DNA of 64,000 bases from Agromyces agglutinans. GTDB lineage: Bacteria; Actinomycetota; Actinomycetes; Actinomycetales; Microbacteriaceae. Positions 44,432 to 54,603 of the stretch are shown here, in pieces; position 1 is the stretch's first letter; every line of letters starts with the position of its first letter. The stretch is taken from the NCBI RefSeq assembly GCF_009647605.1, contig NZ_WJIF01000009.1, forward strand, positions 272-64,271, in the 5' to 3' direction. The position numbers and the translations under genes were made by a program. Below the pieces are notes generated by a model. The model worked only from the letters and a program-made list of their open reading frames with translations. It was not told the origin of the DNA and did not search any database.

Positions 44432-45319
44432 TCACCGGTTGTGCTCGAGGAACACCGGCTCGCGCCATCCCTCGATCGCCTCGACCATGCGCATCGCGTC
44501 GACGGTCTCACGGACGTTGTGCACGCGGACGATCCGCGCCCCCTGCAGGACGCAGTACACCGCCGCCGCGATCGAGCCCTCGACCCGCCGGCTGCGATCG
44601 CGCCGGCCGAGGCTCTCGCCGACGAAGTCCTTGTTCGAGAGCGCGACGAGCGTCGGATACCCGAGCGCCGTCACCTCGCGGAGTCGCCGGGTCAGCTCGA
44701 GCGAGTCGAGCGTGTGCTTGTTGAGGTCGTGGCCCGGGTCGACGATGATCCGGTCGGATGCCACGCCCCGCGACTCGGCGAGCGCCACGCGCTCGCGCAG
44801 GAACGCCGCGACCTCGCCGACCACGTCGTCGTAGCGCGGCGACGGGAGCGGCGTTCGCGGCTTCGCGAGGCTGTGGGTGATCACCACGACGGCGCCGGCC
44901 TCGGCGACGACGTCGGCCATCGCCGGGTCGTGGATGCCCGTGGTGTCGTTGATCACGTGGGCGCCGGCCGCGAGCGCGGCACGTGCGACCTCGGGGTGGA
45001 ACGTGTCGACCGAGATGACGACGCCGTCGCCGGCGAGCGCGGCCACGACCGGTACCACCCGATCGATCTCCTCCTCGACGGGGATCGCCGGCCCCGGCGC
45101 GAACTTCGCCCCGCCCACGTCGACCCAGTCGGCCCCGTCGTCGACGGCGCGGCGTGCGGCGTCGACCGCGAGGTGAAGCGCGTCGGTGCGGCCGCGGTCG
45201 TAGAACGAGTCGGGCGTGCGATTCACGATCGCCATCACGGCGACCTGACGGTCGAAGTCGAACTCGCGCGGGCCGATCACGCGGCGCCCGAGCGCCGGAA
45301 CCAGGGCCGACGCGGTCAC
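44432..45319 (-). CDS. FolP2-type dihydropteroate synthase homologue
   Basis: TIM-barrel protein of the DHPS family, 295 aa. The first signature reads VMAIVNRTPDSFYDRG instead of the usual NVTPDSFSDGG, and the second DVGGAKFAPG instead of DIGGESTRPG. These forms match mycobacterial FolP2 (Rv1207 type); M. leprae FolP2 has no DHPS activity in published work as I recall. The Asn-Asp pair INDTTG and VDPGHDLNKHT are present. GTG start overlaps the FAD reductase stop by 4 nt (GTGA), so translation is coupled. The real reaction is unknown. Confidence 0.82.
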   Translation of the reverse strand: MTASALVPALGRRVIGPREFDFDRQVAVMAIVNRTPDSFYDRGRTDALHLAVDAARRAVDDGADWVDVGGAKFAPGPAIPVEEEIDRVVPVVAALAGDGVVISVDTFHPEVARAALAAGAHVINDTTGIHDPAMADVVAEAGAVVVITHSLAKPRTPLPSPRYDDVVGEVAAFLRERVALAESRGVASDRIIVDPGHDLNKHTLDSLELTRRLREVTALGYPTLVALSNKDFVGESLGRRDRSRRVEGSIAAAVYCVLQGARIVRVHNVRETVDAMRMVEAIEGWREPVFLEHNR

Positions 45320-46557
45320 GCGACGTCTCCGGCGAGGGCGTCGAGCGGCACGGTCGGGTCTGCGAGCTCGTCGCGCGACACGATCCGCTCGGAGCGGATC
45401 AGCCGCTGCACGGCGGCGTTCACGTCCCACACGTTCACATTCATGCCCGCGACGACGCGCCCGTCGGCCAGCCAGAAGGCGACGTACTCGCGCGCCGCGA
45501 GGTCGCCTCGGATGACGAGCTCGGCACCGGCGGCGAGTTCGCCGTACCCCGAGTACTCCATGCCGAGGTCGTACTGGTCGGTGAAGAAGTAGGGGATCTC
45601 GCCTGAGCGCACGGTCTCGCCGGCGAGCGCGCGCCCGGCGAGACGACCGCCGGAGTCGGCATTCGCCCAGTGGTCGACGCGCAGGTGCCGGCCGAGCCGG
45701 TCGTTCCAGGTCGCGGCCACGTCGCCCGCCGCGAAGACGTCGGGCGCGCTGGTCGCGAAGCCGGCGTCGGTCGCGATGCCGCCCTCGCGCAGTTCGAGAC
45801 CGGCGGATGCCGCGAGCTGCGTGTTCGGCGTGGCGCCGATGCCGAACACGACGAGGTCGGCGGGCAGGTGCTCACCCGTGCCGAGCACCGCGGCCGCGAC
45901 GCGACCGCTCTCACCCCGGACCGCCGTCACCGCGGCCGGCCGGCGGAACACCACGCCGTGCTCCTCGTGCATCGCCTGGAAGGATCGGCCGAGGTGCTCG
46001 CCGATCGCACCGGCGAGCGGGACGCCGCGCGCGACGACCGTGACCTCGTTGCCGTACTCGCGCGCGGCGGCCGCGACCTCGAGGCCGATCCACCCGCCGC
46101 CGACCAGCACGACGCGCCGGCCGCCCGGCCGCAGCGCCCGGCGCAGCGCCGTCGCGTCGGGCAGGCGGCGCAGGTGATGGATGCCCCGCAGGCCCGCGCC
46201 CGGACCCGCGAACCGGCGCGCCGACGACCCGGTCGCGAGCAGCAGGCGGTCGTAGCCGAGCACCTCGCCCCCGGCCTCGACGGTGTGCGCGTCGACGTGG
46301 ACCGACGTGGCGCTCACGCCGGTGCGCACCTCGACGCGGTGTTCGCGATACCACCGCGCGTCGAGGGGATACACCGCCGACGAGGCATCCGTACCGAGCA
46401 GGTAGCCCTTCGACAGCGGCGGCCGCTCGTAGGGCCTGCGGGGCTCGTCGGCGATGACGACGAGTTCGCCCTCGTACCCGGCTCCGCGGGCCGATTCGAC
46501 GGCCCGGGCCGCTGCGAGCCCGCCACCGACCACGATGATCCGACCGCTTCGCGCCAT
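45316..46557 (-). CDS. NAD(P)/FAD-dependent oxidoreductase (ferredoxin reductase-like)
   Basis: Pyridine nucleotide-disulfide oxidoreductase fold, 413 aa. FAD site IIVVGGGLAAARAVESAR at residues 7-24, then PYERPPLSKGYL. NAD site VVLVGGGWIGLEVAAAA. The second FAD motif is PDVFAAGDVA. These are the marks of rhodocoxin/putidaredoxin reductases and of BphA4-like proteins. No ferredoxin or P450 gene is near. First gene of the operon with folP2 and the RibD-like reductase. Confidence 0.88.
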   Translation of the reverse strand: MARSGRIIVVGGGLAAARAVESARGAGYEGELVVIADEPRRPYERPPLSKGYLLGTDASSAVYPLDARWYREHRVEVRTGVSATSVHVDAHTVEAGGEVLGYDRLLLATGSSARRFAGPGAGLRGIHHLRRLPDATALRRALRPGGRRVVLVGGGWIGLEVAAAAREYGNEVTVVARGVPLAGAIGEHLGRSFQAMHEEHGVVFRRPAAVTAVRGESGRVAAAVLGTGEHLPADLVVFGIGATPNTQLAASAGLELREGGIATDAGFATSAPDVFAAGDVAATWNDRLGRHLRVDHWANADSGGRLAGRALAGETVRSGEIPYFFTDQYDLGMEYSGYGELAAGAELVIRGDLAAREYVAFWLADGRVVAGMNVNVWDVNAAVQRLIRSERIVSRDELADPTVPLDALAGDVA

Positions 46558-46666
46558 GCTCCGAGTCTTCCACCGATCGGGCTCACATGGAGGTCCGATC
46601 GGCCGATCCGGCGACACTCGAAGAATGTTCAGCAAAGATCCAGCCGACCCGCAGCAGAATGGCGAC

Positions 46667-47359
46667 ATGAGCGACGGACCTCGAATTCTCATCGTCGACG
46701 ACGAGCCGAACATCCGCGATCTCCTGACCACGAGCCTGCGCTTCGCCGGCTTCGCCGTGCGAGCGGTCGGCAACGGCGCGCAGACCATCTCGGCCGTGCT
46801 CGAGGAGGAACCGGACCTCATCATCCTCGACGTGATGCTGCCCGACATGAACGGCTTCAGCGTCACGAAGCGGCTGCGCTCGGCCGGGTACACCGCGCCG
46901 ATCCTGTTCCTCACCGCGAAGGACGACACGGAAGACAAGATCACCGGCCTCACGGTCGGCGGAGACGACTACGTCACGAAGCCCTTCAGCCTCGACGAGA
47001 TCGTCGCGCGCATCAAGGCGATCCTGCGCCGCACCATGCACGCCGAGGAGGACGCCGTGATCCGCACGGGCGAACTCACCATGGACCAGGACACCCACGA
47101 GGTGCTGGTCGGCGACGTGCCCGTCGAGCTGAGCCCCACCGAGTTCAAGCTGCTGCGCTACCTGATGCTGAACCCCAACCGGGTGCTCTCGAAGGCGCAG
47201 ATCCTCGACCACGTCTGGGAGTACGACTTCAACGGCGACGCGGGCATCGTGGAGAGCTACATCTCCTACCTGCGCCGCAAGCTCGACCAGCACTCGGCCG
47301 AGCCGCTCATCCAGACCAAGCGCGGATTCGGCTACATGCTGAAGTCCTCGAAGCCCTGA
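46667..47359 (+). CDS. OmpR/PhoB-family response regulator
   Basis: Two-component response regulator, 230 aa. The receiver domain has the acidic pair DDE at 11-13, phosphorylated Asp55 in IILDVMLPD, and the Lys in VTKPFSL. The C-terminal winged helix ends in ISYLRRKLDQ and RGFGYML. In-frame ATG at 46625 would add 14 residues; the ATG at 46667 gives the family's normal start. The kinase gene follows after 63 nt. Confidence 0.93.
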   Translation: MSDGPRILIVDDEPNIRDLLTTSLRFAGFAVRAVGNGAQTISAVLEEEPDLIILDVMLPDMNGFSVTKRLRSAGYTAPILFLTAKDDTEDKITGLTVGGDDYVTKPFSLDEIVARIKAILRRTMHAEEDAVIRTGELTMDQDTHEVLVGDVPVELSPTEFKLLRYLMLNPNRVLSKAQILDHVWEYDFNGDAGIVESYISYLRRKLDQHSAEPLIQTKRGFGYMLKSSKP

Positions 47360-47422
47360 CCCGGCTCCGGCACAGCGTCGGCACAGCCCCGGTTCAGGCA
47401 GCGTACGTAGACTCGCCCAGCC

Positions 47423-49174
47423 ATGCAGCAGACCCTTCCCGAGCGGTGGAACCGCGTCTCCCTTCGCACCAAGATCACCGGTGTGACGGTCCTCATGCTG
47501 ACCCTCGGGCTCCTCGTCTCGGGCATCGGCACGGCGGCGATGCTGCGCGGCTACGTCGAGAACCAGGTCGAGACGAAGCTGAAGGCGATGGCCGCGACGA
47601 ACGCGCTGAAGGAGTACTCGCGCGGCTCGCGCGACGTCTTCATCGCGATCTACGAGCCCGACGGCGAGTTCGACGACGACAACTGGTCGGCGCTGAACGC
47701 GGGCGAGCCGCCGAGGATCCCGCGTGAGCTGCCGCTCGCCGAGGTCCTGAAGACCAATCGCGACGGGTACGTGATCCTCGACGTGCCGGATGCCTCGGGC
47801 CACGAGGTGTACCGTGCGATCCTCACCATCCAGCAGGTCGACCACGGCGAGAACGTCCCCGTCATGATCGCGGTCTCGACGGCTGAGAGCGAGAGCCTGC
47901 TCGCGGCCTACCTCACGATCTACCTCGGGTTCGGATTCGGCGTCATCCTCATCGGCGCGCTGCTCACTCGCATGCTCGTGACCTCGACCTTCACGCCGCT
48001 GCGCGAGGTCGAGCGCACGGCCGCCGCCATCGCCGACGGCGACTTCAGCCAGCGGCTCGGCGGCGCGACGCCCAACACCGAGGTCGGCCGGCTCACGCGG
48101 TCGCTGAACACCATGCTGAACCGCATCGATCGCGCGTTCCGCGACCGCGCGCGCACCATCGACCAGATGCGCCGTTTCGTGGGCGACGCGTCGCACGAGC
48201 TGCGCACGCCCCTCGTCTCGGTCCGCGGCTACGCCGAGCTCTACCGCATGGGCGCCCTCCAGTCGCCCGAGGAGGTCGGGCAGGCGATGGACCGCATCGA
48301 GAAGGAGGCCATCCGCATGGGCGGCCTCGTCGAAGACCTGCTCGCCCTCGCCCGGCTCGACGAGGCGAAGCCGCTCGAACTCGCCGAGGTCGACCTGGTG
48401 CCCCTCGCCCGCGACGCCGCCCTCGACGCGATGGCCGCGAACCCCGGTCGCGTCGTGACCGTGATCGCACCTGAAGAGCGACCGTCGGATGCCCCGGGCA
48501 CGGCGCCCGTCCTCCAGGTCGAGCTCGACCCGGGGCCCGGCAAGGGCGGCCGAGGCAGCCGTTCGTTCGCGGGCGCCACGCTCGCCCGCCTGCGCGGGCG
48601 CCGGGTCAAGGGAAAGTCCGTCGAGGCGGGAGCGTCCGGTGAGGCCGGCGTGCCGACGACGGGGTCGACTCCTGCCCAGGCTCCGGTTCCCGCGCCTGCT
48701 GCGACGGCCGTCGGTGCGGCCGTCGGTGCGGCCGTCGGCGATCCGGTCGCCGCCGCGCCGACCAAGCCGGTCCGCCGCGCGATCGTGCTCGCCGAGGAGA
48801 ACAAGCTCCGCCAGGTGATCACGAACCTGATGGGCAACGCCGTGCGCTTCACGTCGGTCGACAGCCCGCTCGAGATCCGTGTCTCGGTCGACGACGTGAC
48901 CGAGCGCGCGATGCTCGAGGTCGTCGACCACGGTGAGGGCATCCCGCCGCAGATCCGCGAGAAGATCTTCCAGCGGTTCTGGCGCGCCGACACCTCGCGC
49001 ACGCGCGAGACGGGTGGCTCCGGGCTGGGCCTCGCGATCGTCTCCTCGATCGTCGCGGCGCACAATGGCACGGTCGACGTCGTCGAGACGCCGGGCGGCG
49101 GCGCGACCTTCCGGGTCTCACTCCCCCTCGCCGGCTCGCCCGCCGCGCCGCAGCGCGTCGCCGACGGCGCCTGA
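47423..49174 (+). CDS. Sensor histidine kinase with a long insertion
   Basis: HAMP-type kinase, 583 aa. TM1 about 18-42; sensor loop 43-155; TM2 about 160-182; HAMP about 183-240; H-box with His258 in SHELRTP; N-box around 458-475; G-boxes VVDHGEGIPP and GGSGLGLAIV. Between the dimerisation and ATPase parts, residues about 352-452, lies a 100-aa insertion rich in Ala/Gly/Pro/Val/Lys, partly made from a 12-bp tandem repeat. Ligand unknown. A TAGACT box at 47408-47413 may give separate expression. Confidence 0.92.
   Translation: MQQTLPERWNRVSLRTKITGVTVLMLTLGLLVSGIGTAAMLRGYVENQVETKLKAMAATNALKEYSRGSRDVFIAIYEPDGEFDDDNWSALNAGEPPRIPRELPLAEVLKTNRDGYVILDVPDASGHEVYRAILTIQQVDHGENVPVMIAVSTAESESLLAAYLTIYLGFGFGVILIGALLTRMLVTSTFTPLREVERTAAAIADGDFSQRLGGATPNTEVGRLTRSLNTMLNRIDRAFRDRARTIDQMRRFVGDASHELRTPLVSVRGYAELYRMGALQSPEEVGQAMDRIEKEAIRMGGLVEDLLALARLDEAKPLELAEVDLVPLARDAALDAMAANPGRVVTVIAPEERPSDAPGTAPVLQVELDPGPGKGGRGSRSFAGATLARLRGRRVKGKSVEAGASGEAGVPTTGSTPAQAPVPAPAATAVGAAVGAAVGDPVAAAPTKPVRRAIVLAEENKLRQVITNLMGNAVRFTSVDSPLEIRVSVDDVTERAMLEVVDHGEGIPPQIREKIFQRFWRADTSRTRETGGSGLGLAIVSSIVAAHNGTVDVVETPGGGATFRVSLPLAGSPAAPQRVADGA
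48707..48742 (+). repeat. 12-bp tandem repeat in the kinase insertion
   Basis: The unit GCCGTCGGTGCG occurs at 48707-48718 and 48719-48730, with a third, diverging copy from 48731. It encodes Ala-Val-Gly-Ala. Confidence 0.8.
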
Positions 49175-49291
49175 GCTCTCCTGCACAGGCACGCGAGCCG
49201 CGGCCCCGTCCGCGGGACGACATCCCTCCGTCGAGGCGGCCGGCCGGCGACCCTAGCTTGGTGGCACACCAACCACCGAAAGGGACCCACC

Positions 49292-49582
49292 ATGACCGGT
49301 TACCGCGTCGACGGCGAGCACGTGCAGGCCGCCACCCGCTCCGCCCAGGCGATGATGGATCGCATCCAGGCCGACGTCTCGAACCTGCTCGGCCAGCTCA
49401 CGGGGCTGCAGTCGTCGTGGTCGGGGCAGGCCGCCTCGGCGTTCCAGGCAGCGGTCGCCGATTGGCGGGCCACCCAGGCCCAGGTCGAGCAGAGCCTCGC
49501 CGGCCTCAACCAGGCGCTCGGCGTCGCGGGCGCCCAGTACCTCGACGTCGAGCAGGCCAACGCCCGGCTGTTCCTGCGCTGA
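49292..49582 (+). CDS. WXG100-family protein
   Basis: A 96-aa helical hairpin protein of the WXG100/ESAT-6 type, with the turn W43-S-G45 in SSWSGQAASAF. A family YxxxD-like export motif appears in the C-terminal part (QYLDVEQANARL). It should be a type VII secretion substrate or partner. No EccC, EccD or second WXG100 gene is in the window, so it is an orphan here. ATG behind AAAGGGA; TAGCTT at about 49254 is a -10 candidate. Confidence 0.85.
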   Translation: MTGYRVDGEHVQAATRSAQAMMDRIQADVSNLLGQLTGLQSSWSGQAASAFQAAVADWRATQAQVEQSLAGLNQALGVAGAQYLDVEQANARLFLR

Positions 49583-49643
49583 TCCTGCACTGATCCGGCC
49601 GTACCGCCGCGCGCGGAGTCCCGCCCACGTCCCGCGGGGACGA

Positions 49644-49679
49644 CGATGGGCGCCTCCCGTGAGGGAGACGCCCATCGTT
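49644..49679. terminator. Bidirectional terminator between WXG100 gene and groEL
   Basis: A 16-bp stem with a 4-nt loop; one pair is a G-U wobble on the minus strand. It is 37 nt past the groEL stop and 62 nt past the WXG100 stop. Confidence 0.7.
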
Positions 49680-49715
49680 CGATTCGCGGCTCGAGCGCCG
49701 TCGGATCGGCCGCGA

Positions 49716-51377
<1,662 letters not shown>

Positions 51378-51404
51378 TTAGCACTCGGATCGGACGAGTG
51401 CTAA
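51378..51404 (-). promoter_or_regulatory. CIRCE operator (HrcA site), perfect
   Basis: TTAGCACTC-N9-GAGTGCTAA, an exact match to the CIRCE consensus, 43 bp before the groEL ATG. It lies at or just past the predicted transcription start. Confidence 0.97.
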
Positions 51405-51409
51405 CACCG

Positions 51410-51438
51410 ATTCTGGCACTCTCGATTCGAGAGTGCAA
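51410..51438 (-). promoter_or_regulatory. groEL promoter
   Basis: On the minus strand TTGCAC (-35, 51433-51438), 17-bp spacer, CAGAAT (-10, 51410-51415). Both CIRCE sites flank or overlap it. Confidence 0.7.
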
Positions 51439-51439
51439 G
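51413..51439 (-). promoter_or_regulatory. Second, degenerate CIRCE operator overlapping the promoter
   Basis: CTGGCACTC-N9-GAGTGCAAG: same 9+9+9 geometry with the outer bases changed. It sits 35 bp upstream of the perfect site and overlaps the -35 and spacer. Confidence 0.75.
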
Positions 51440-51468
51440 CGAGCGGATGCCCCGCGGGACGGGTCGGC

Positions 51469-52548
51469 TCACGGCGTGAAGGTCACCGATCCGTCGGTCG
51501 GCACGAGCTCGACCCACGTCGTCCCCGGCGCCAGGCGCAGCGGCGAGCCGTCGGCGGCGGTGAGCACGATCGGCGCTTCGCGCGACGCCTTCGACCAGGA
51601 GCCGTGCGCCGTGCGACCGGCCGCCGACACCCACGCCTCGCCCGAGCCGACGAGCACCGTGCGCGGAACGTCGCCGTACGACCAGTCGATCTCGACCCGC
51701 AGCGCGACCACATTCGTCGCACGCAGGCGCTCACCGGATGCCTCGTGGTCGGGCGCGCCCTCCTGCGACCGCAGCCACGTGGCGGAGGGGACATCCCATT
51801 CCCACGACGGGAAGCGCTCCTCCGAGAAGACGAGGTCGATCCGTCCGGTCGGCTGCGCCGCGAAGCCGGCGGGCGCGAGCGGATCGGTCGAGCCGTACGC
51901 GAACTGCGCTGCCGGCGGCGCGAGGTCGACGTGCCGGTCGACGGCCTCGCGTGCCGCCAGGATCACGTCGTGCGGCGACGGACGGTCGTCGGCGCGGTGG
52001 AACAGTCCGGTGTCGTCGTAGTCGAAGACGAGGTTCACGATCGGAGTGTCCTGCATCATCGAGACGAACTGCTCTTGGCCGCCCGAGTACGCGACGAGGC
52101 CGCCGAACGGCACGACGATGTCGGGGTCCATCGGCCGGATCGAGCGCACGGGGCCGACCTCGTCGGGCACGTCGGAGTGCCAGACCGCTGCGTACCGGGT
52201 GAGCCCGCCCTCGACGAGTTCCTCGAACACGATGTCGGCTCGGTTCAGCCCGATCTGCGGTCGGGCCGCCTCATGATCGTCGATCTTCACGGCGATCGAC
52301 GGATGTGCGGGGCTGGCCGAGTCCACGATCGTCCCGCGAAGCGGGGCGAACGCGACCGGTGCCGGCGCCGGCACCTCGGCGGGCATCGGCCGGGCGACCG
52401 CCGGCGCCTCGGTCGCGGTGGTCGGCGTCGGATCGGGCGCCGGCGAGCATGCGGCGAGCGCGGCGACGACGAGCGAGCCGAGCGCGACGAGGGACGCGAG
52501 CGCGAGCGGCGCACGAGTGGCCCCGCGTCCGAGCACATCCCCCGACAT
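51469..52548 (-). CDS. DUF3048 domain lipoprotein
   Basis: Predicted lipoprotein, 359 aa. Signal peptide with lipobox LAAC, Cys34. A Pro/Thr/Ala-rich linker to about residue 70, then the DUF3048 domain in two parts: AVKIDDHEAARPQIGLNRAD, FEELVEGGLTRYAAVWHSD and RSIRPMDPDIV early, and a second lobe toward the C-terminus. YerB from Bacillus is a DUF3048 protein of unknown role. Upstream of groEL on the same strand, with its own stop 31 nt before the CIRCE region. Confidence 0.88.
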   Translation of the reverse strand: MSGDVLGRGATRAPLALASLVALGSLVVAALAACSPAPDPTPTTATEAPAVARPMPAEVPAPAPVAFAPLRGTIVDSASPAHPSIAVKIDDHEAARPQIGLNRADIVFEELVEGGLTRYAAVWHSDVPDEVGPVRSIRPMDPDIVVPFGGLVAYSGGQEQFVSMMQDTPIVNLVFDYDDTGLFHRADDRPSPHDVILAAREAVDRHVDLAPPAAQFAYGSTDPLAPAGFAAQPTGRIDLVFSEERFPSWEWDVPSATWLRSQEGAPDHEASGERLRATNVVALRVEIDWSYGDVPRTVLVGSGEAWVSAAGRTAHGSWSKASREAPIVLTAADGSPLRLAPGTTWVELVPTDGSVTFTP

Positions 52549-52607
52549 GGCGCGATCGTAGCGGGCGGGAACGGGCCGATCCGCGGCGGCGCGCCGCCGC
52601 CCGAGCG

Positions 52608-52643
52608 CGAACGCGCCGCCCGATTCCTCGGGCGGCGCGTTCG
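52608..52643 (-). terminator. Terminator of cspA
   Basis: Perfect 16-bp stem with a TTCC loop, 13 nt past the cspA stop on the minus strand. Confidence 0.8.
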
Positions 52644-52656
52644 AGCGTGCGGGTCG

Positions 52657-52860
52657 TCAGGCGGGGCGCACCGACTCGGCCTGCGGGCCCTTGGCCCCCG
52701 TGCCGACCTCGAACACGACCTGCTGGCCCTCCTCGAGGACCTTGTAGCCCGCCATGTCGATCGCGGAGTAGTGGACGAACACGTCCTGACCCCCGCCGTC
52801 GACCGTGATGAACCCGTATCCCTTTTCAGCGTTGAACCACTTGACGGTTCCGTTCGCCAT
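52657..52860 (-). CDS. cspA: Cold-shock protein CspA
   Basis: Single-domain cold-shock protein, 67 aa. RNP1 KGYGFI and RNP2 VFVHYS are intact in the usual five-strand OB fold. It binds single-stranded RNA or DNA as a chaperone. The gap of 228 bp upstream (52861-53088) holds its long leader, which has no other gene; leaders of cold-shock genes often fold, but I saw no named element. Confidence 0.95.
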   Translation of the reverse strand: MANGTVKWFNAEKGYGFITVDGGGQDVFVHYSAIDMAGYKVLEEGQQVVFEVGTGAKGPQAESVRPA

Positions 52861-53088
52861 GCGTTGCTCCCATAGTGCAGTGTGTCGTCAGCACGTGCAT
52901 GTTGCCAGTACCGGGCCACCCCTTCGTGCTGACGTGCACCGGATGATGCGTGGCGTTCCACACGGGATCGAGCGACCGTTTCCAGATTGGTCGGACGCCG
53001 CGGCCCGGCACAAGAGCCCTCTCGTCACGAATGGTCGCAGAATGGCAACGATTCGGCCACGCGGGAACCGTGGGGATCCGGGACGCGG

Positions 53089-53634
53089 TCAGCCTCCGGT
53101 CGCGGTCGCGTAGTCGGCGCCGAGCACGGCGGCCAGCGGCGTGCCGATCTCCGCGAACTTCGGATCGAGGCGCACCTCGGTCTCGGGCAGCGCCTGTGCG
53201 ACGCCGCGTGCCGCGCCCTCGAGGTCGGCCGAGGCGTAGTACACGTAGCTCTCGGTCAGGTCCTGCTCGCTCGCGTTCGCCGTCGCTCCGACGGGGATGC
53301 CTGCGGCCTGCAGCGTCTCCGCCGCGCGCGCGGCGAGGCCCGCGGTCGCGGTGCCGTTCAGCACGGTCACGGGGACGTCGGGCGCGACCGTCGGCTCCGC
53401 GGTCACGACGGGTTCGGCGGGCTGGCTGGCCTGCGGTTCGTCGGCGAAGTCGAGCCGGCCGTTGTAGACGACGACCGCCGCGATCCCCGCTCCGGCGATG
53501 AGCACGGTCGCGAGCGCGGCCCAGCCGAACCGGATCCACCGATAGCCGGGGCGCTGGGGTGCGCGATGCGCGCCGACCCGCTCGATGCCGTGCGGGATCC
53601 GGTCGAACCGGTCGCGAGGGTACTTCTGCGCCAT
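53089..53634 (-). CDS. LytR C-terminal domain protein
   Basis: A 181-aa membrane-anchored protein. Basic cytoplasmic N-terminus, one membrane segment (about 35-57), an acidic Pro-rich linker, and a LytR_C domain (about 86-175, VPVTVLNGTATAGLAARAAE). The domain occurs alone or behind LytR-CpsA-Psr ligases in the cell envelope. No LCP domain here. 29 nt after the DUF3263 gene, so they probably form an operon. Confidence 0.85.
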   Translation of the reverse strand: MAQKYPRDRFDRIPHGIERVGAHRAPQRPGYRWIRFGWAALATVLIAGAGIAAVVVYNGRLDFADEPQASQPAEPVVTAEPTVAPDVPVTVLNGTATAGLAARAAETLQAAGIPVGATANASEQDLTESYVYYASADLEGAARGVAQALPETEVRLDPKFAEIGTPLAAVLGADYATATGG

Positions 53635-53663
53635 GGGGTCCAGTCGGGGTCGGGGCCGCGCGC

Positions 53664-53990
53664 TCAGTCGAGCCGGCGGCCGAGGGTCAGGGTGCGCCGC
53701 GAGCGGGCTTCCGCGCGACCGTCGCGCATCCGCTGGAGTCGCTTCACGAGCATCGGGTCGTGGCGCAGCGCGGCGGGTGCGTCGATGAGCCCGTCGAGGA
53801 TCCGATAGTAGCGGGCGGCCGAGATGCCGAACTCGTCGCGCACGGCCTCCGCCTTCGAACCCGGATGGCCGAAGCTGCGCGCCTCGAACTCGAGGATGCG
53901 CACGGCCCGCTCGTCGAGCCCGTCGGCGTCACGCGGCCCGCGACCACCGCCGCCATCGCCGACGCCGTCGGGAGCCGTGGCACCGCCCAT
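53664..53990 (-). CDS. DUF3263 protein
   Basis: A 108-aa protein with a Gly-rich start and a DUF3263 helical domain (about 25-85): ILEFEARSFGHPGSKAEAVR then FGISAARYYRILDGLIDAP, which looks like a small helix-turn-helix. It lies directly upstream of LytR_C in many actinobacteria. Possible DNA-binding role; not proven. GAGGGAGG before the ATG and TAGGAT at about 54034 as -10. Confidence 0.85.
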   Translation of the reverse strand: MGGATAPDGVGDGGGGRGPRDADGLDERAVRILEFEARSFGHPGSKAEAVRDEFGISAARYYRILDGLIDAPAALRHDPMLVKRLQRMRDGRAEARSRRTLTLGRRLD

Positions 53991-54198
53991 GCTCGCCTCC
54001 CTCTCGCGCCGGCCGGGTGCCGGGCTCCGAGCACATCCTAGGCAGTGGGCGCCTGTGAGGCGTCCGAGTCGATCGGCGTGCCCGCGACCCGGCGGCCGCG
54101 GAACAACCCGGGGCCCGCGGTCGTTGGCCAGTACGCGGGGTTAGGCTGACAGCGCCCGCGTGAGCTGAGTCCGGCCCCGGCCGGGCGGAAGGAGAACG

Positions 54199-54600
54199 AT
54201 GTCATACCGCGTCCAGAAGAGCGACGACGAGTGGCGCGCCGAACTCGGTTCCGAGCAGTTCGCCGTGCTGCGCGAGGCCGCGACCGAGCGGCCGTGGACG
54301 GGTGAACTGCTCGACGAGGAACGCGCCGGCGTCTACACCTGCGCCGCCTGCAACGCCGAACTCTTCAAGAGCGGCACGAAGTTCGACTCCGGATGCGGGT
54401 GGCCGAGCTTCTACGAGTCGGTCCGGCCCGAGGCCGTCGAGCTCATCGAGGACACGTCGCTCGGCATGGTGCGCACCGAGGTGCGTTGCGCGAACTGCGG
54501 CTCGCACCTCGGCCACGTGTTCCCCGACGGCTTCGGCACGCCGACCGGTGACCGCTACTGCATGAACTCGATCGCGCTCGGGTTCACCCCCGAGGCCTGA
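54199..54600 (+). CDS. msrB: Peptide-methionine (R)-S-oxide reductase
   Basis: Repairs R-methionine sulfoxide in proteins. 133 aa. Zinc ligands C48, C51, C97 and C100 (CAAC and CANC); catalytic C121 in [14 protein letters not shown] is a family signature. ATG behind AAGGAG; a TAGGCT -10 box lies at 54144-54149. The nitroreductase gene follows after 3 nt. Confidence 0.95.
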   Translation: MSYRVQKSDDEWRAELGSEQFAVLREAATERPWTGELLDEERAGVYTCAACNAELFKSGTKFDSGCGWPSFYESVRPEAVELIEDTSLGMVRTEVRCANCGSHLGHVFPDGFGTPTGDRYCMNSIALGFTPEA

Positions 54601-54603
54601 TCC

